This document shows, piece by piece, positions 1-8,088 of a stretch of 31,270 bases of DNA. The stretch spans positions 1 through 31,270 of the forward strand of contig CAZNLL010000030.1 of NCBI GenBank assembly GCA_964573885.1, given 5' to 3'. Each line of letters starts with the position of its first letter. The first letter of the stretch is position 1. The stretch comes from CAZNLL01 sp964573885 (GTDB taxonomy: Bacteria > Desulfobacterota > DSM-4660 > Desulfatiglandales > Desulfatiglandaceae). A model generated the notes under the pieces. The model searched no databases. It worked only from the letters and a program-made list of their open reading frames with translations, and had not been told where the DNA came from. The position numbers and the translations under genes were made by a program.

Positions 1-232
1 GGTGAAAGGGTGAGGTAAGAGCTCACCAGTCCCGCCGGTGACGGCGGGAGCTAGGTAAACCCCATCCGGAGCAAGACCAAATAGGGGAACGCTTGAGGGT
101 GGTCCGCCCGAGTTCCCGGGTAGGTCGCTTGATCCTGCCGGTAACGACAGGACTAGATGAATGGTCATTGTCCCGAGGGGGGTGACCCCTTCGGGGAACA
201 GAACCCGGCTTATGGGCTGCTCCGGTTTACCC
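1..232 (+). ncRNA. rnpB: RNase P RNA (bacterial type A), 3' part
   Basis: This is the catalytic RNA that trims 5' leaders from tRNA precursors. The conserved GGTAAACCCC segment at about 53-62, the following GAGCAAGACCAAATAGGGGA block, and the 3' signature ACAGAACCCGGCTTA near 198-212 are hallmark RNase P RNA sequences. The 5' portion lies outside the window, so the gene is partial. The exact 3' end is uncertain because its P1 pairing partner is missing; about 20 nt after GGCTTA is usual. I see no clear terminator before the next gene. Confidence 0.95.
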
Positions 233-313
233 CTTAGACCCCGCATTCCCGCCCATGGACGGATTTTCGTGCACACAGACAGGTAAAGGGGCCGTGAACC
301 GGAGGGGAGCATT

Positions 314-1012
314 ATGGCGGGATCTGGGTCAAGCCATTTGAGCGAGCCCCTGCCAAGAGATGCCTGTCTTATTATCGGGGCCGGGCATTTTGGACACAGG
401 GCGATAAAGCTGCTGAGTGAGGAATCCCGGCCACTCCTGGTGGTGGATGTCAATGAAGCTTGCCTGGCCGGGGCGGGCGGCCCCGGTTTGAGGTGGATTC
501 CCTGTGACGGAATCCGATTTCTGGTGAATAATCACCACCTCTTGAACCCTGGAAATATCATTGTCCCCGCAATTCCCTTGCACCTCGCCTTTGAATGGCT
601 TAAGAGATATCTTGGCGAGAAATATAAGGTGGAGAAGATCAGTGTTCCCCCTGAGGCCAGAGGGCCCTTGCCTCATACCTGGGAGGGGTCAGAAGGGTCC
701 CTTCTGGTCAGCTACGCGGACTTTGTTTGCCCGGATAATTGCCCGGAACCCGAATACTGTACGGTCACCGGGGAGAGACGGGATAGGCCCCTGTTCCAGC
801 TTTTAAGGAACCTGACCCTGCCGGGTTTTCGGACCCTTGTGATTCGGAGTCATCAGCTTGCCCCCGGACTGGGGGGGTACAAAGTGGCCGATTTGACCGA
901 CGCAGCGGCCCGGGTTGCCCAGGGGGGAGCGGGAAAGTGGCTCCTGGGAAGTGCGTGCAGGTGCCATGGCGTTCTGACGGCCATGGAGGTGAGGCCCGTG
1001 GAATACACCTAG
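314..1012 (+). CDS. Hypothetical protein with NAD-binding-like Rossmann motif
   Basis: Protein of 232 aa, function unknown. Near residue 20 it has a GAGHFG glycine-rich turn followed by a hydrophobic strand ending in VVDVN, the pattern of a Rossmann nucleotide-binding fold as in TrkA-N or dehydrogenase domains. In the middle it has a cysteine cluster, CPDNCPEPEYC, and near the C-terminus CRC, which could bind a metal or Fe-S cluster. No transmembrane segment is obvious. The ATG follows a strong GGAGGGGAG ribosome site. It sits directly downstream of rnpB and may be co-transcribed with it. I do not recognise a characterised homologue; a potassium-channel regulator is one alternative but is unsupported. 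Confidence 0.8.
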   Translation: MAGSGSSHLSEPLPRDACLIIGAGHFGHRAIKLLSEESRPLLVVDVNEACLAGAGGPGLRWIPCDGIRFLVNNHHLLNPGNIIVPAIPLHLAFEWLKRYLGEKYKVEKISVPPEARGPLPHTWEGSEGSLLVSYADFVCPDNCPEPEYCTVTGERRDRPLFQLLRNLTLPGFRTLVIRSHQLAPGLGGYKVADLTDAAARVAQGGAGKWLLGSACRCHGVLTAMEVRPVEYT

Positions 1013-1013
1013 G

Positions 1014-1056
1014 GCCTCAAGAACTTCCCCCCTTTGGGGAAAGGGCCCTTTGAGGC
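1014..1056 (+). other. Intergenic stem-loop after the Rossmann-protein gene
   Basis: GCCTCAA (1014-1020) pairs with TTGAGGC (1050-1056), and TTCCCC pairs with GGGGAA inside it. It begins two bases after the stop codon. There is no T-run, so it is not a classical intrinsic terminator; it may be an mRNA-stabilising or Rho-linked 3' hairpin. Confidence 0.45.
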
Positions 1057-1106
1057 AGAAGCGTGCTGACTAAGATACACCGACGGAGGGAGGTAAGGTT
1101 GATCCC

Positions 1107-1406
1107 ATGTTTGTTTTTGGAAACCTATTAATGGCCGTGGCAAAGATACTGGATATTGCATTGACCCTTTATATGTGGATTATTATCGGGCGGGCCGTCA
1201 TCTCTTGGGTAAACCCGGATCCCTACAATCCCATCGTCCGGTTCCTTAATGCGGTAACCGAACCGGTTCTTTATCCCATCAGGAGGAGGCTGCCCATGTC
1301 CTTGGGAGGAATCGATTTTTCTCCCATCATCGTCATCCTGGCGATTATCTTTGTCCAGTCCTTTATTGTGCAGAGTCTGGTGCAGCTGGCCGCCCGAATG
1401 AGTTGA
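1107..1406 (+). CDS. yggT: YggT family integral membrane protein
   Basis: A 99-aa protein of the YggT/Ycf19 family. It has two hydrophobic segments (about residues 8-32 and 68-92) separated by the family signature region with RAVISWVNPDPYNP and FLNAVTEPVLYPIRR. Members sit in the cytoplasmic membrane and are linked loosely to cell division, osmotic stress or complex assembly; the molecular role is unsettled. A GGAGGGAGGTAAGG ribosome site precedes the ATG. The DUF167 gene follows, a neighbour pairing seen widely in bacteria, which supports both calls. Confidence 0.9.
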   Translation: MFVFGNLLMAVAKILDIALTLYMWIIIGRAVISWVNPDPYNPIVRFLNAVTEPVLYPIRRRLPMSLGGIDFSPIIVILAIIFVQSFIVQSLVQLAARMS

Positions 1407-1490
1407 TAAGAGAGGGCTCCTCCCATCTTCAAATTCTTGTCAGGGGCCAAAGAAGTACGCCAAAGGTCCGCCTCCAGGGGTAAGCAGACT

Positions 1491-1802
1491 ATGCGCCGAC
1501 GGGATTCCCATAAGACAATAATTCAGGTCAAGGTCGTCCCCAGGTCGGCCCAAGATGTTATTATGGGGCAGGAAAACGGGGTTTTCAGGATAAAGCTCAC
1601 GGCCCCACCCGTAGAGGGACGTGCCAACAAGGCCCTTAAGGCATTTCTTGCCAAAAAACTGGGCCTCCCCAAGGGCCACGTGGAGGTTGTCTCCGGTGAG
1701 CATTCCAGGATGAAGGCGATTTGCATCTCCGGCCTTGCTTCACAGGAGATCTACCGGGTATTGGAGCAGGATCTCCAGCAGGATGTGAGAAAAGGATCCT
1801 AA
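1491..1802 (+). CDS. DUF167 (YggU) family protein
   Basis: Small soluble protein of the DUF167/YggU family, about 103 aa from the ATG chosen here. The family core is visible: IQVKVVPRSAQ, the conserved VFRIKLTAPPVEGRANKAL block, and VEVVSGEHSRMKAI. The function is not established for the family. A TTG at 1437 would extend the protein by 18 residues, but has no ribosome site, while the ATG at 1491 has AGGGG about ten bases upstream. It follows yggT closely and converges with the minus-strand phosphatase gene. Confidence 0.85.
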   Translation: MRRRDSHKTIIQVKVVPRSAQDVIMGQENGVFRIKLTAPPVEGRANKALKAFLAKKLGLPKGHVEVVSGEHSRMKAICISGLASQEIYRVLEQDLQQDVRKGS

Positions 1803-1847
1803 AGCCCCGGTGCGAGAAGAAACAGGCCTGCCGGGCGAGGGAATCCT

Positions 1848-2636
1848 CTAGGTCTCAAAAGCTTTGTCATTGATGATTTTTATCATTTTCTCGTGGATAA
1901 AGGGATTGGCGGCCACAATACTTTTTTCATAGGGGGAAAAGGGCCGATCTTCATAGGTCGTCACCCGCCCGCCGGCCTCTTTTACGATAACCATCCCGGC
2001 CGCCGTATCCCACGGATTGAGGCCCTCTTCCCAGAATCCGTCCAGCCTTCCTGCCGCCAGGTAGCATAGGTCAATGGCGGCCGATCCAGGCCTTCGCACG
2101 CCCTGAGCGACAAGGATCATGCGCCGAAAGAGTTCCAGCACCCTTTGGGGCCTTTCTTGAATATCATAAGGGAAACCGGTCCCTAAGAGGGCCCCTTGCA
2201 GGCCCCGGGTGTGGGAGACCTGGATGCGTTCTTGATTCAGGTAGGCCCCCGAGCCCTTCACGGCCTGAAAGCATTCTTCCATATAAGGGTTATACACCAC
2301 CCCGAGAACCACTTCTCCATCTGTTTCCAGGGCGATGGACACGGCGAACAAGGGGAATCCATGGGCGAAGTTGGTGGTCCCGTCCAGAGGGTCGATGAGC
2401 CAAACTCTGCGGGAATCCTCTTTTCGCCCTCCGGCCTCCTCTGAAAGGAGGCCGTCCTCAGGGAAGTGTCTGCGAATGATCCCTAAGATCAAGGTCTCAG
2501 CCTCCAAATCCGCCTCTGTGACCAGATCAATGTCGCCCTTTTTTGAAATATGATTCACATGGCCCAAGGTGGACTTGAGGCGCTTTCCCGCCGCAAATGC
2601 CGCTTCTTGGGCCACTGCAAGTTCCCTTTTCCACAT
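1848..2636 (-). CDS. suhB: Inositol monophosphatase family protein (SuhB-like)
   Basis: Mg2+-dependent sugar/inositol phosphate phosphatase, cytosolic, 262 aa from the chosen start. Metal-site motifs are intact: DLVTEAD in the N-terminal part, LLSEEAGG, and the diagnostic LIDPLDGTTNFAHGFP; the C-terminal NPWDTAAGMVIVKEAGG motif completes the active site. An upstream TTG at 2666 would add ten residues, but the ATG at 2636 has AGGAA with good spacing. It is divergent from rpsF. The substrate could be inositol-1-phosphate, a fructose bisphosphate or an NADP-type phosphate; the sequence does not decide. Confidence 0.92.
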   Translation of the reverse strand: MWKRELAVAQEAAFAAGKRLKSTLGHVNHISKKGDIDLVTEADLEAETLILGIIRRHFPEDGLLSEEAGGRKEDSRRVWLIDPLDGTTNFAHGFPLFAVSIALETDGEVVLGVVYNPYMEECFQAVKGSGAYLNQERIQVSHTRGLQGALLGTGFPYDIQERPQRVLELFRRMILVAQGVRRPGSAAIDLCYLAAGRLDGFWEEGLNPWDTAAGMVIVKEAGGRVTTYEDRPFSPYEKSIVAANPFIHEKMIKIINDKAFET

Positions 2637-2659
2637 AATCTTTTCCTGGTAATAAGTTC

Positions 2660-2688
2660 TTGACAAAGTAGACGGTAAAAGTTAAAAA
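2660..2688 (+). promoter_or_regulatory. Candidate sigma70 promoter for the rpsF operon
   Basis: A perfect TTGACA at 2660-2665 is followed after 17 bp by TAAAAA (2683-2688), a 4/6 match to the -10 consensus. It lies about 115 bp before the rpsF ATG in the gap between divergent genes. Confidence 0.5.
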
Positions 2689-2707
2689 ATTAGATTCTAA
2701 ATTTCTG

Positions 2708-2800
2708 CAACTCCTTGTTCCTCGAAGGGGCACCCCACAACCCTTTTGGGGGACCTAAATTCATTCCTCGTCACGAGGAAAGGCCGGAAGGAGAATACTT
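2708..2800 (+). promoter_or_regulatory. Structured rpsF leader, possible S6:S18 autoregulatory RNA
   Basis: The leader holds a GGGG-CA-CCCC hairpin near 2727-2736 and a stem TTCCTCG-TCA-CGAGGAA at 2763-2779, followed by AGGCCGG and the ribosome site. Many bacteria carry an RNA that binds the S6:S18 complex just before rpsF, with a hairpin and a conserved CCG element. Position and CCG are compatible, but I did not confirm the full consensus. Confidence 0.3.
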
Positions 2801-2802
2801 AC

Positions 2803-3222
2803 ATGAGATACTATGAAACCCTCTGTCTGATCAACCCTGATTTAGGGGATGAGGATTACAAAGAGGTGATCACCAAATTCAGCAACCTTGTCGAGAAAAA
2901 CAACGGTACGGTGATCAAGGTGGATGAATGGGGCAAGAAGCCCCTGGCCTATACGGTGAGAAGGCATGACAAGGGCTATTACATCCTGATGGAATATTGC
3001 GGCGAGACCGGGATTAACGCCGAGCTTGAAAGGGATCTCAGGCTGGATGACAGGATACTCAAGTACCAGACCGTAAAACTGAGTGACAAGGCAGATCCAG
3101 AGGCCTTGAAGGCCAAGGCGGAGGCACTCCGTTCAAAGGAGGAAGAGGGCGTACCCTCGGAAGAGGCGAGCCCGGAGAAAGAGGATCAAACTGAAGAGGA
3201 AGAGGATAAGAATGGCGCGTAA
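2803..3222 (+). CDS. rpsF: 30S ribosomal protein S6
   Basis: Small-subunit protein bS6, 139 aa, which pairs with S18 on the 30S platform. The family core MRYYETLCLINPD, the strand motif VDEWGKKPLAYTVRRHDKGYYIL, and an ERDLRLDDRILKYQTVKL region are all present. The C-terminal 40 residues are a highly acidic Glu/Lys-rich tail, common in deltaproteobacterial S6. An in-frame upstream start at 2746 is rejected because the ATG at 2803 has a GGAAGGAGAA ribosome site and begins at the conserved N-terminus. The 3' end overlaps rpsR by 11 bases. Confidence 0.97.
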   Translation: MRYYETLCLINPDLGDEDYKEVITKFSNLVEKNNGTVIKVDEWGKKPLAYTVRRHDKGYYILMEYCGETGINAELERDLRLDDRILKYQTVKLSDKADPEALKAKAEALRSKEEEGVPSEEASPEKEDQTEEEEDKNGA

Positions 3223-3487
3223 TCCAAGAAGCGAGAGCGGTGGAGCCAGGGGTAAATTTAGAAGGACTTATCATCGAAGAAAGGTGTGTAAGTTCTGTGC
3301 GGACAGCAGCCTTGTTATTGACTATAAGGAACCCAAGATCCTGCGATACTTCACCACGGAGCGGGGCAAGATAACTCCCCGCAGGATTTCAGGGAACTGT
3401 GCCAAGCATCAAAGGATGTTAACCAGGGCCATCAAGAGGGCGAGACATATGGCCCTCTTGCCTTATACCACCTCAGTACTGAGGTAA
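3212..3487 (+). CDS. rpsR: 30S ribosomal protein S18
   Basis: Small-subunit protein bS18, 91 aa, partner of S6. The conserved VCKFC, YKEPKILRYFTTERGKITPRR and GNCAKHQRMLTRAIKRARHMALLPYT blocks are present. The VCKFC pair with a downstream Cys and His suggests the zinc-binding form. The start codon lies inside the end of rpsF, implying translational coupling and equal output of the two partners. Confidence 0.98.
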   Translation: MARNPRSESGGARGKFRRTYHRRKVCKFCADSSLVIDYKEPKILRYFTTERGKITPRRISGNCAKHQRMLTRAIKRARHMALLPYTTSVLR

Positions 3488-3523
3488 GGTCCCCTCCCCC
3501 TTTTGTCTGATCCGGGATGCACT

Positions 3524-3543
3524 CAGCCCCGTTTCAGGGGCTG
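3524..3543 (+). other. Hairpin between rpsR and the DUF2232 gene
   Basis: CAGCCCC-GTTTCA-GGGGCTG forms a perfect 7-bp stem with a 6-nt loop. No T-run follows. It may modulate expression between the ribosomal genes and the membrane protein gene, or be a processing or stability hairpin. Confidence 0.4.
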
Positions 3544-3589
3544 GGGCGCAGTTGTCAAGGTTTTTGGGGCTTAGCATTTCCGAGATTAC

Positions 3590-4528
3590 ATGAAAACAAA
3601 AGATGTGCTTGGGTGTGTGGGCTGGGCCGCCTTTTTTCTTCTAGCCTCTGCGTGGATTCCCTTCGTGGGCCCCTTCTTCAGCCTCCTAACCCCGCTGCCC
3701 TTCCTTTATTACGCCACAAAGCTGGGACTCCGACAGGGTGCGGTGCTCGCCCTCTTGACCACCTTGAGTATAGGCCTGGCGGCCAAGGTGGGGGGCATTC
3801 CTCAAGTCACTCTATTTTGTCTGGAATTCAGTCTTCTGGGGCTTGTTTTATCAGAACTGTTCAGAAGGGGGTTCTCTCTGGGGCAGACCGTGTTTTTTGC
3901 CACGGCCTTTATCCTGCTGGTGAGCTTGGGCATCCTGTTTTTTCTGTCCCTTTCAAGAGACATAGGTCCTCTGGACATGGTGTTTAAGTATCTGGAGGAG
4001 CACATTAAACTGACCATTAAAAGCTATGAGCATATGGGCGTTCCCCAGGAGGGATCCGCGGAACTTGAGTCCTATGCAAAACTCTTTTTGGAGACTGTTC
4101 GAAAGATTTATCCTTCGATTATGATCATCGGAACTGGTTTTGCGGTGTGGATTAATGTGGTTACGGCCAGACCCCTTTTTCGTGTGGGCCGGATTGAGTA
4201 CCCCCCATTTGTTTCAGCGGATCGCTGGAAAACACCCGACCCCCTGGTGTGGGTGGTGATCGCCTCAGGTTTTGCTTTATTTTTGACCGAAGGGAGTATA
4301 AGATTTTTGGCCGTCAACGCATTAATTATCATGATGGCCATATATGTTTTTCATGGTTTGTCCATCCTTTTGTTTTTCTTGAATAAATACCGTGTCCCCA
4401 TCTGGGTCAGGGTCGGCATTTATTTCTTGATTGCCATTCAGCAGCTTTTTCTCATCCTCTTGAGCCTGGCAGGGCTTTTTGATCAATGGATTGATTTCAG
4501 GAGAATTTACAAGAGGGCGGACAGGTGA
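3590..4528 (+). CDS. DUF2232 (YybS-like) membrane protein
   Basis: Integral membrane protein of 312 aa with about eight hydrophobic segments, starting with one at residues 8-32 and ending with two near 230-290. The family (DUF2232, YybS-like) resembles S-components of ECF-type transporters and has no settled function. Its place between rpsR and rplI is typical of Desulfobacterota ribosomal clusters, which is the main support for the family call. The ribosome site before the ATG is weak. The C-terminus ends in a short basic tail. Confidence 0.75.
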   Translation: MKTKDVLGCVGWAAFFLLASAWIPFVGPFFSLLTPLPFLYYATKLGLRQGAVLALLTTLSIGLAAKVGGIPQVTLFCLEFSLLGLVLSELFRRGFSLGQTVFFATAFILLVSLGILFFLSLSRDIGPLDMVFKYLEEHIKLTIKSYEHMGVPQEGSAELESYAKLFLETVRKIYPSIMIIGTGFAVWINVVTARPLFRVGRIEYPPFVSADRWKTPDPLVWVVIASGFALFLTEGSIRFLAVNALIIMMAIYVFHGLSILLFFLNKYRVPIWVRVGIYFLIAIQQLFLILLSLAGLFDQWIDFRRIYKRADR

Positions 4529-4553
4529 TATTATTTTTTTAAGGAGATGAGCT

Positions 4554-5006
4554 ATGAAAGTCATTTTGTGTGAAGATTTGGAAGACCTGGGAATGGCTGG
4601 AGACGTGGTGGACGTGGCCAAAGGCCATGCCCGCAACTATTTGATCCCCAAAGGTATCGGCCTTGAGGTGACTCCCGAAAACCTGAAGGCCTTTGAAATG
4701 CAGCGCAAGAAGATCGAGGTCAGGAGACTGAAGGCCCAGGAGGAAGCCCAAAAGGTTGCACAACGGCTTGAAGGCACGGTGATTAACTTTTCCCAGAAGG
4801 CGGGTGAGGAAGGCAAATTGTATGGTTCCGTTACCAGCATGGACATCGCCTCCCGTTTGGAAAAAGAGGGTATTGTGATTGACCGCAGAAAGGTGGTGCT
4901 GGAAAAGCCCATAAAAGCACTGGGTGATTTCGATATCCCCATCAAAATCCATCCCGGAGTAACCGCTACGGTGAAAGTGGTGGTGACCAGGCAGGGAGAA
5001 GAATAG
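4554..5006 (+). CDS. rplI: 50S ribosomal protein L9
   Basis: Large-subunit protein bL9, 150 aa, near the L1 stalk base. The N-terminal rRNA-binding domain begins MKVILCEDLEDLGMAGDVVDV and contains the L9 signature around GHARNYLIPKGIGLEVT. A long charged connecting helix (about 50-75) leads to a C-terminal domain with GKLYGSVTSMDIA and HPGVTATVKVVV. An AAGGAGATGAG ribosome site precedes the ATG. dnaB follows after 13 bases. Confidence 0.98.
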   Translation: MKVILCEDLEDLGMAGDVVDVAKGHARNYLIPKGIGLEVTPENLKAFEMQRKKIEVRRLKAQEEAQKVAQRLEGTVINFSQKAGEEGKLYGSVTSMDIASRLEKEGIVIDRRKVVLEKPIKALGDFDIPIKIHPGVTATVKVVVTRQGEE

Positions 5007-5019
5007 GGATAACCAGCAG

Positions 5020-6387
5020 ATGGCCCGGGCTAAAGCCAAAAAAGAGTCTTTTTCCTATCTAAAGGTCCCCCCTCATAATATTGAGGCGGAACAGGCCATA
5101 TTGGGCGGCGTCCTCATGAATAATGAAGCCATGAATCAAGTCATGGATGTTCTGGACGCCGCTGATTTCTACCGGGAGGCCCACACAGTCCTGTTTGAGT
5201 CCATGACGGCCCTCTATGACCAGGGAGAGCCCATTGATATCATCACCTTGTCCCAGCTTCTTACCCAGAAGAACCTCTTGGAAAAAATCGGGGGTATGGA
5301 TTACCTGGCCTCTCTGGTTGAGGCGGTTTCCACCTCCGCAGGCATTGCCCACCACGCCAGAATCGTAAAGGACCTCTCAGTGAGGAGGACCCTCATAGGC
5401 CAGTGTTCTTCCATTTCAGAGTCCTGCTTTCAGGAATGGGAAGCCACGGAAGACCTGCTGGAGCTGGCGGAGCAGTCCATTTTTGACATTGCCGAAAAAC
5501 AAGTGAAAGAAGGATTCGAGAGCCTCGATAATGTGATCAAGGCCAGTTTCGAAAGGCTCGAGAATGTAGCGGAATGCGAAGGTTTCGTGACAGGTGTTCC
5601 CACCGGCTTTACGGATTTTGACCGCTATACGGCGGGGCTTCAGCCCTCGGACCTGATCATTATTGCCGGCAGGCCCAGCATGGGAAAGACGGCCTTGGCC
5701 CTGAATGTGGGCTATAACGCAGCCCGAAGGACGGGGAAAGGCGTGGCCATTTTTTCTCTGGAGATGTCCAAACAACAACTGGGTATCCGGTTATTGGGTT
5801 TTGACGCCGGTATAGATGCCACCAAGCTGAGAACAGGGTTTTTGAGGGACAGGGAGTGGGAGCGATTGACGGAGTCTGCAAATCGCCTTGCTGACTTGCC
5901 CATCTTTATAGATGACAGCTCGGGTATCAGCGTGCTTGAGATGAAGGCCAAGTGCCGGAGATTGAAGAAGAAGAGTGATTTGACCCTGGTTGTCGTCGAT
6001 TACCTGCAGTTGATTCAGGGCCGAAGGTCCGCCGAGTCACGACAGATCGAGATTTCTGAGATCTCCAGGATGCTCAAGGCATTGGCAAAAGATCTGAATG
6101 TGCCTGTTCTGGCCTTGTCCCAGTTGAACAGAAAAGTGGAGGACCGGCCCAACAAAAGACCGCAGCTTGCCGATTTGAGAGAAAGCGGCGCCATCGAGCA
6201 GGATGCGGATGTGATCGCTTTTATTTACAGGGATGAGGTGTACCATCCGGGCACGGAGGAAAATCGCAATATCGCAGAGATTATCCTTGCAAAACAAAGG
6301 AATGGTCCGACTGGATTTTTCAGGCTCACTTTCCGGAAGGAGCTTACGGCCTTTGGGGATTATACCAGAGAGGACCCGCCCCTTTAA
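5020..6387 (+). CDS. dnaB: Replicative DNA helicase DnaB
   Basis: Hexameric 5'-3' helicase of the replication fork, 455 aa, normal length. The N-terminal domain starts at PPHNIEAEQAILGG (about 17-30). The RecA-like C-terminal domain has Walker A GRPSMGKTA at 217-225, FSLEMSKQQL, the Walker B region VVVDYLQLIQG near 325, and LSQLNRKVEDR followed by DLRESGAIEQDADV. No intein is present in the Walker A region. It ends the rpsF-rpsR-DUF2232-rplI-dnaB group. Confidence 0.98.
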   Translation: MARAKAKKESFSYLKVPPHNIEAEQAILGGVLMNNEAMNQVMDVLDAADFYREAHTVLFESMTALYDQGEPIDIITLSQLLTQKNLLEKIGGMDYLASLVEAVSTSAGIAHHARIVKDLSVRRTLIGQCSSISESCFQEWEATEDLLELAEQSIFDIAEKQVKEGFESLDNVIKASFERLENVAECEGFVTGVPTGFTDFDRYTAGLQPSDLIIIAGRPSMGKTALALNVGYNAARRTGKGVAIFSLEMSKQQLGIRLLGFDAGIDATKLRTGFLRDREWERLTESANRLADLPIFIDDSSGISVLEMKAKCRRLKKKSDLTLVVVDYLQLIQGRRSAESRQIEISEISRMLKALAKDLNVPVLALSQLNRKVEDRPNKRPQLADLRESGAIEQDADVIAFIYRDEVYHPGTEENRNIAEIILAKQRNGPTGFFRLTFRKELTAFGDYTREDPPL

Positions 6388-6447
6388 GGGGCGATGGCCT
6401 CTGCCCAAGCCATGACTTTTTCTATTCTGATTTGGGGGGCCTAAGCT

Positions 6448-8088
6448 ATCGAGAAGGTATACGGTAAAATAGGCGGCCTCAAGGCGAGCCAACACAAACG
6501 TCTTCAGAACCTATATCGCAGGAAAATCCCCGCCCAAGAAATTGTTTCCCATGAATTGACCCGCCGTATTTCATCTTTGTCACGGGAGATAAAGAGGCAA
6601 GTGGCCCTGCTCATAACCAGGAAGGGAGAGGTGGCCTATGTGATGGTGGGTGACAGCAGGCACATCTGGATTCCTGATTTGAGTAAGTACAGGTTGGGGC
6701 CGGGCCGCCTTAAGGGGCTTCGGTGTATTCACACCCATCTGGACGGAGAGCCTCTTTCCCGTGAGGATATAACGGATTTGGTGTTGCTGGGGCTCGATCT
6801 TATGGTGTGTATCCAGGCCGACGAGGAAGGTACCCCCGGAGCGGTTTCGTACGCGAGTATCCTGCCCAATAACCGGGGTGGGAAGGGATGGTCTGTGCAT
6901 AAGGTACCTGATGTGGGACAACTGAACGTGGATTTTCTAGACATGATCCAGTCCCTGGAAGATGAGCTGGCGAGGACCCCGGCGGGGCGTTCGCTGGAAA
7001 AGAAGGAGAGGGCCCTCCTGGTCGGAGTCACCACCGGCCCCGGGTGGAAGGAGGAGACCCTGTTGGATGAACTGGAGGACCTGGCGGTCTCAGACAATAT
7101 TGAGGTGGTGGAGAGGGTGGTCCAGCGGATTAAAAGGGCTGATCCTCGCTTTCTCATAAGAAAGGGCAAGCTTAGCGAGTTGGTTTTGCGCTGTTTCCAG
7201 ACGGGGGCCAGCCTTCTCATCTTCAACAGCGAACTCACATCCGCTCAGGTAAAGAGTCTTACCGACGCCACGGAATTGAAGATCATTGATAGAAGCCAGC
7301 TCATCCTGGACATCTTTTCAAGACGAGCCATAACCCGTGAGGGCAAGATCCAAGTGGAACTCGCCCAGTTGCAATATCTGCTGCCCAGGCTGGCTACCAA
7401 GAACACGGCCATGTCCAGACTCACCGGTGGTATCGGGGGAAGGGGGCCGGGAGAGACGAAGCTTGAAATCAACCGGCGCCGAGTGAGGGAACGGATTGCA
7501 AGACTGAGCAGCGAGTTAAAGGAGATCAAGCGCCAGCGGGGGGAAAGACGGAGATTGAGACGCACCAGGAGGGTCCCGGTCATTTCCATTGTGGGCTACA
7601 CCAATGCGGGCAAATCCACCCTGTTGAACTCTCTGACCCAAAGCCATGTAGGGGTTGGAAATCGCCTCTTTGAGACCTTGGACCCGAGTAGCAGACGGCT
7701 CAGGTTTCCGCGGGAACGGGAAGCCATTGTCACAGACACGGTGGGGTTTATCAGGGATCTTCCGGAGAGTCTCATGGACGCCTTTGCCGCCACCCTGGAA
7801 GAACTCCATGATGCAGACCTCCTTCTTCACGTGGTGGATGCCACCAGCCCCCGCTTGGAAGAGCAGGTCAGGACGGTCGAGACAATCCTTAAGAACTTGG
7901 AGCTTGAAGGGATCTCCTCCCTTTTGGTGCTCAATAAGACGGATTTACTTCCCCCTGGTGAGGTCAGGGCCTTGAGCAAAAGAATGGGAGGGGTTGCCGT
8001 CTCGGCAATTCACCCTCCCTCCTTGAGAAAGCTGACAGACAGGATTGAATCCCTTATGTGGCCCGCCCTTTCCAGTGACGCGACTTAA
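6448..8088 (+). CDS. hflX: GTPase HflX, apparently with a non-standard AUC start
   Basis: Ribosome-associated GTPase of the HflX family, which splits stalled or idle ribosomes. The G domain has GYTNAGKSTLLN (about residue 383), DTVGFIRDLP and LNKTDLL; upstream is the family segment GGIGGRGPGETKLE. The first ATG/GTG/TTG codon in frame is TTG at 6556, but the translation before it back to 6448 (EKVYGKIGGLKASQHKRLQN, then LYRRKIPAQEIV) matches the N-terminus I expect for deltaproteobacterial HflX. An in-frame stop lies at 6442. The only codons available are AUC at 6448, with a G-run at 6434-6439 eight bases upstream, or AUA at 6469. If translation starts at TTG 6556 the protein lacks about 36 residues. 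The 3' end overlaps apbE tail to tail by 35 bases. Confidence 0.85.
   Translation: MEKVYGKIGGLKASQHKRLQNLYRRKIPAQEIVSHELTRRISSLSREIKRQVALLITRKGEVAYVMVGDSRHIWIPDLSKYRLGPGRLKGLRCIHTHLDGEPLSREDITDLVLLGLDLMVCIQADEEGTPGAVSYASILPNNRGGKGWSVHKVPDVGQLNVDFLDMIQSLEDELARTPAGRSLEKKERALLVGVTTGPGWKEETLLDELEDLAVSDNIEVVERVVQRIKRADPRFLIRKGKLSELVLRCFQTGASLLIFNSELTSAQVKSLTDATELKIIDRSQLILDIFSRRAITREGKIQVELAQLQYLLPRLATKNTAMSRLTGGIGGRGPGETKLEINRRRVRERIARLSSELKEIKRQRGERRRLRRTRRVPVISIVGYTNAGKSTLLNSLTQSHVGVGNRLFETLDPSSRRLRFPREREAIVTDTVGFIRDLPESLMDAFAATLEELHDADLLLHVVDATSPRLEEQVRTVETILKNLELEGISSLLVLNKTDLLPPGEVRALSKRMGGVAVSAIHPPSLRKLTDRIESLMWPALSSDAT

Noticed and set aside
3517..3987. Plus-strand ORF overlapping the DUF2232 gene
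   Set aside because: It is out of frame with a clear membrane protein and shows no family character.
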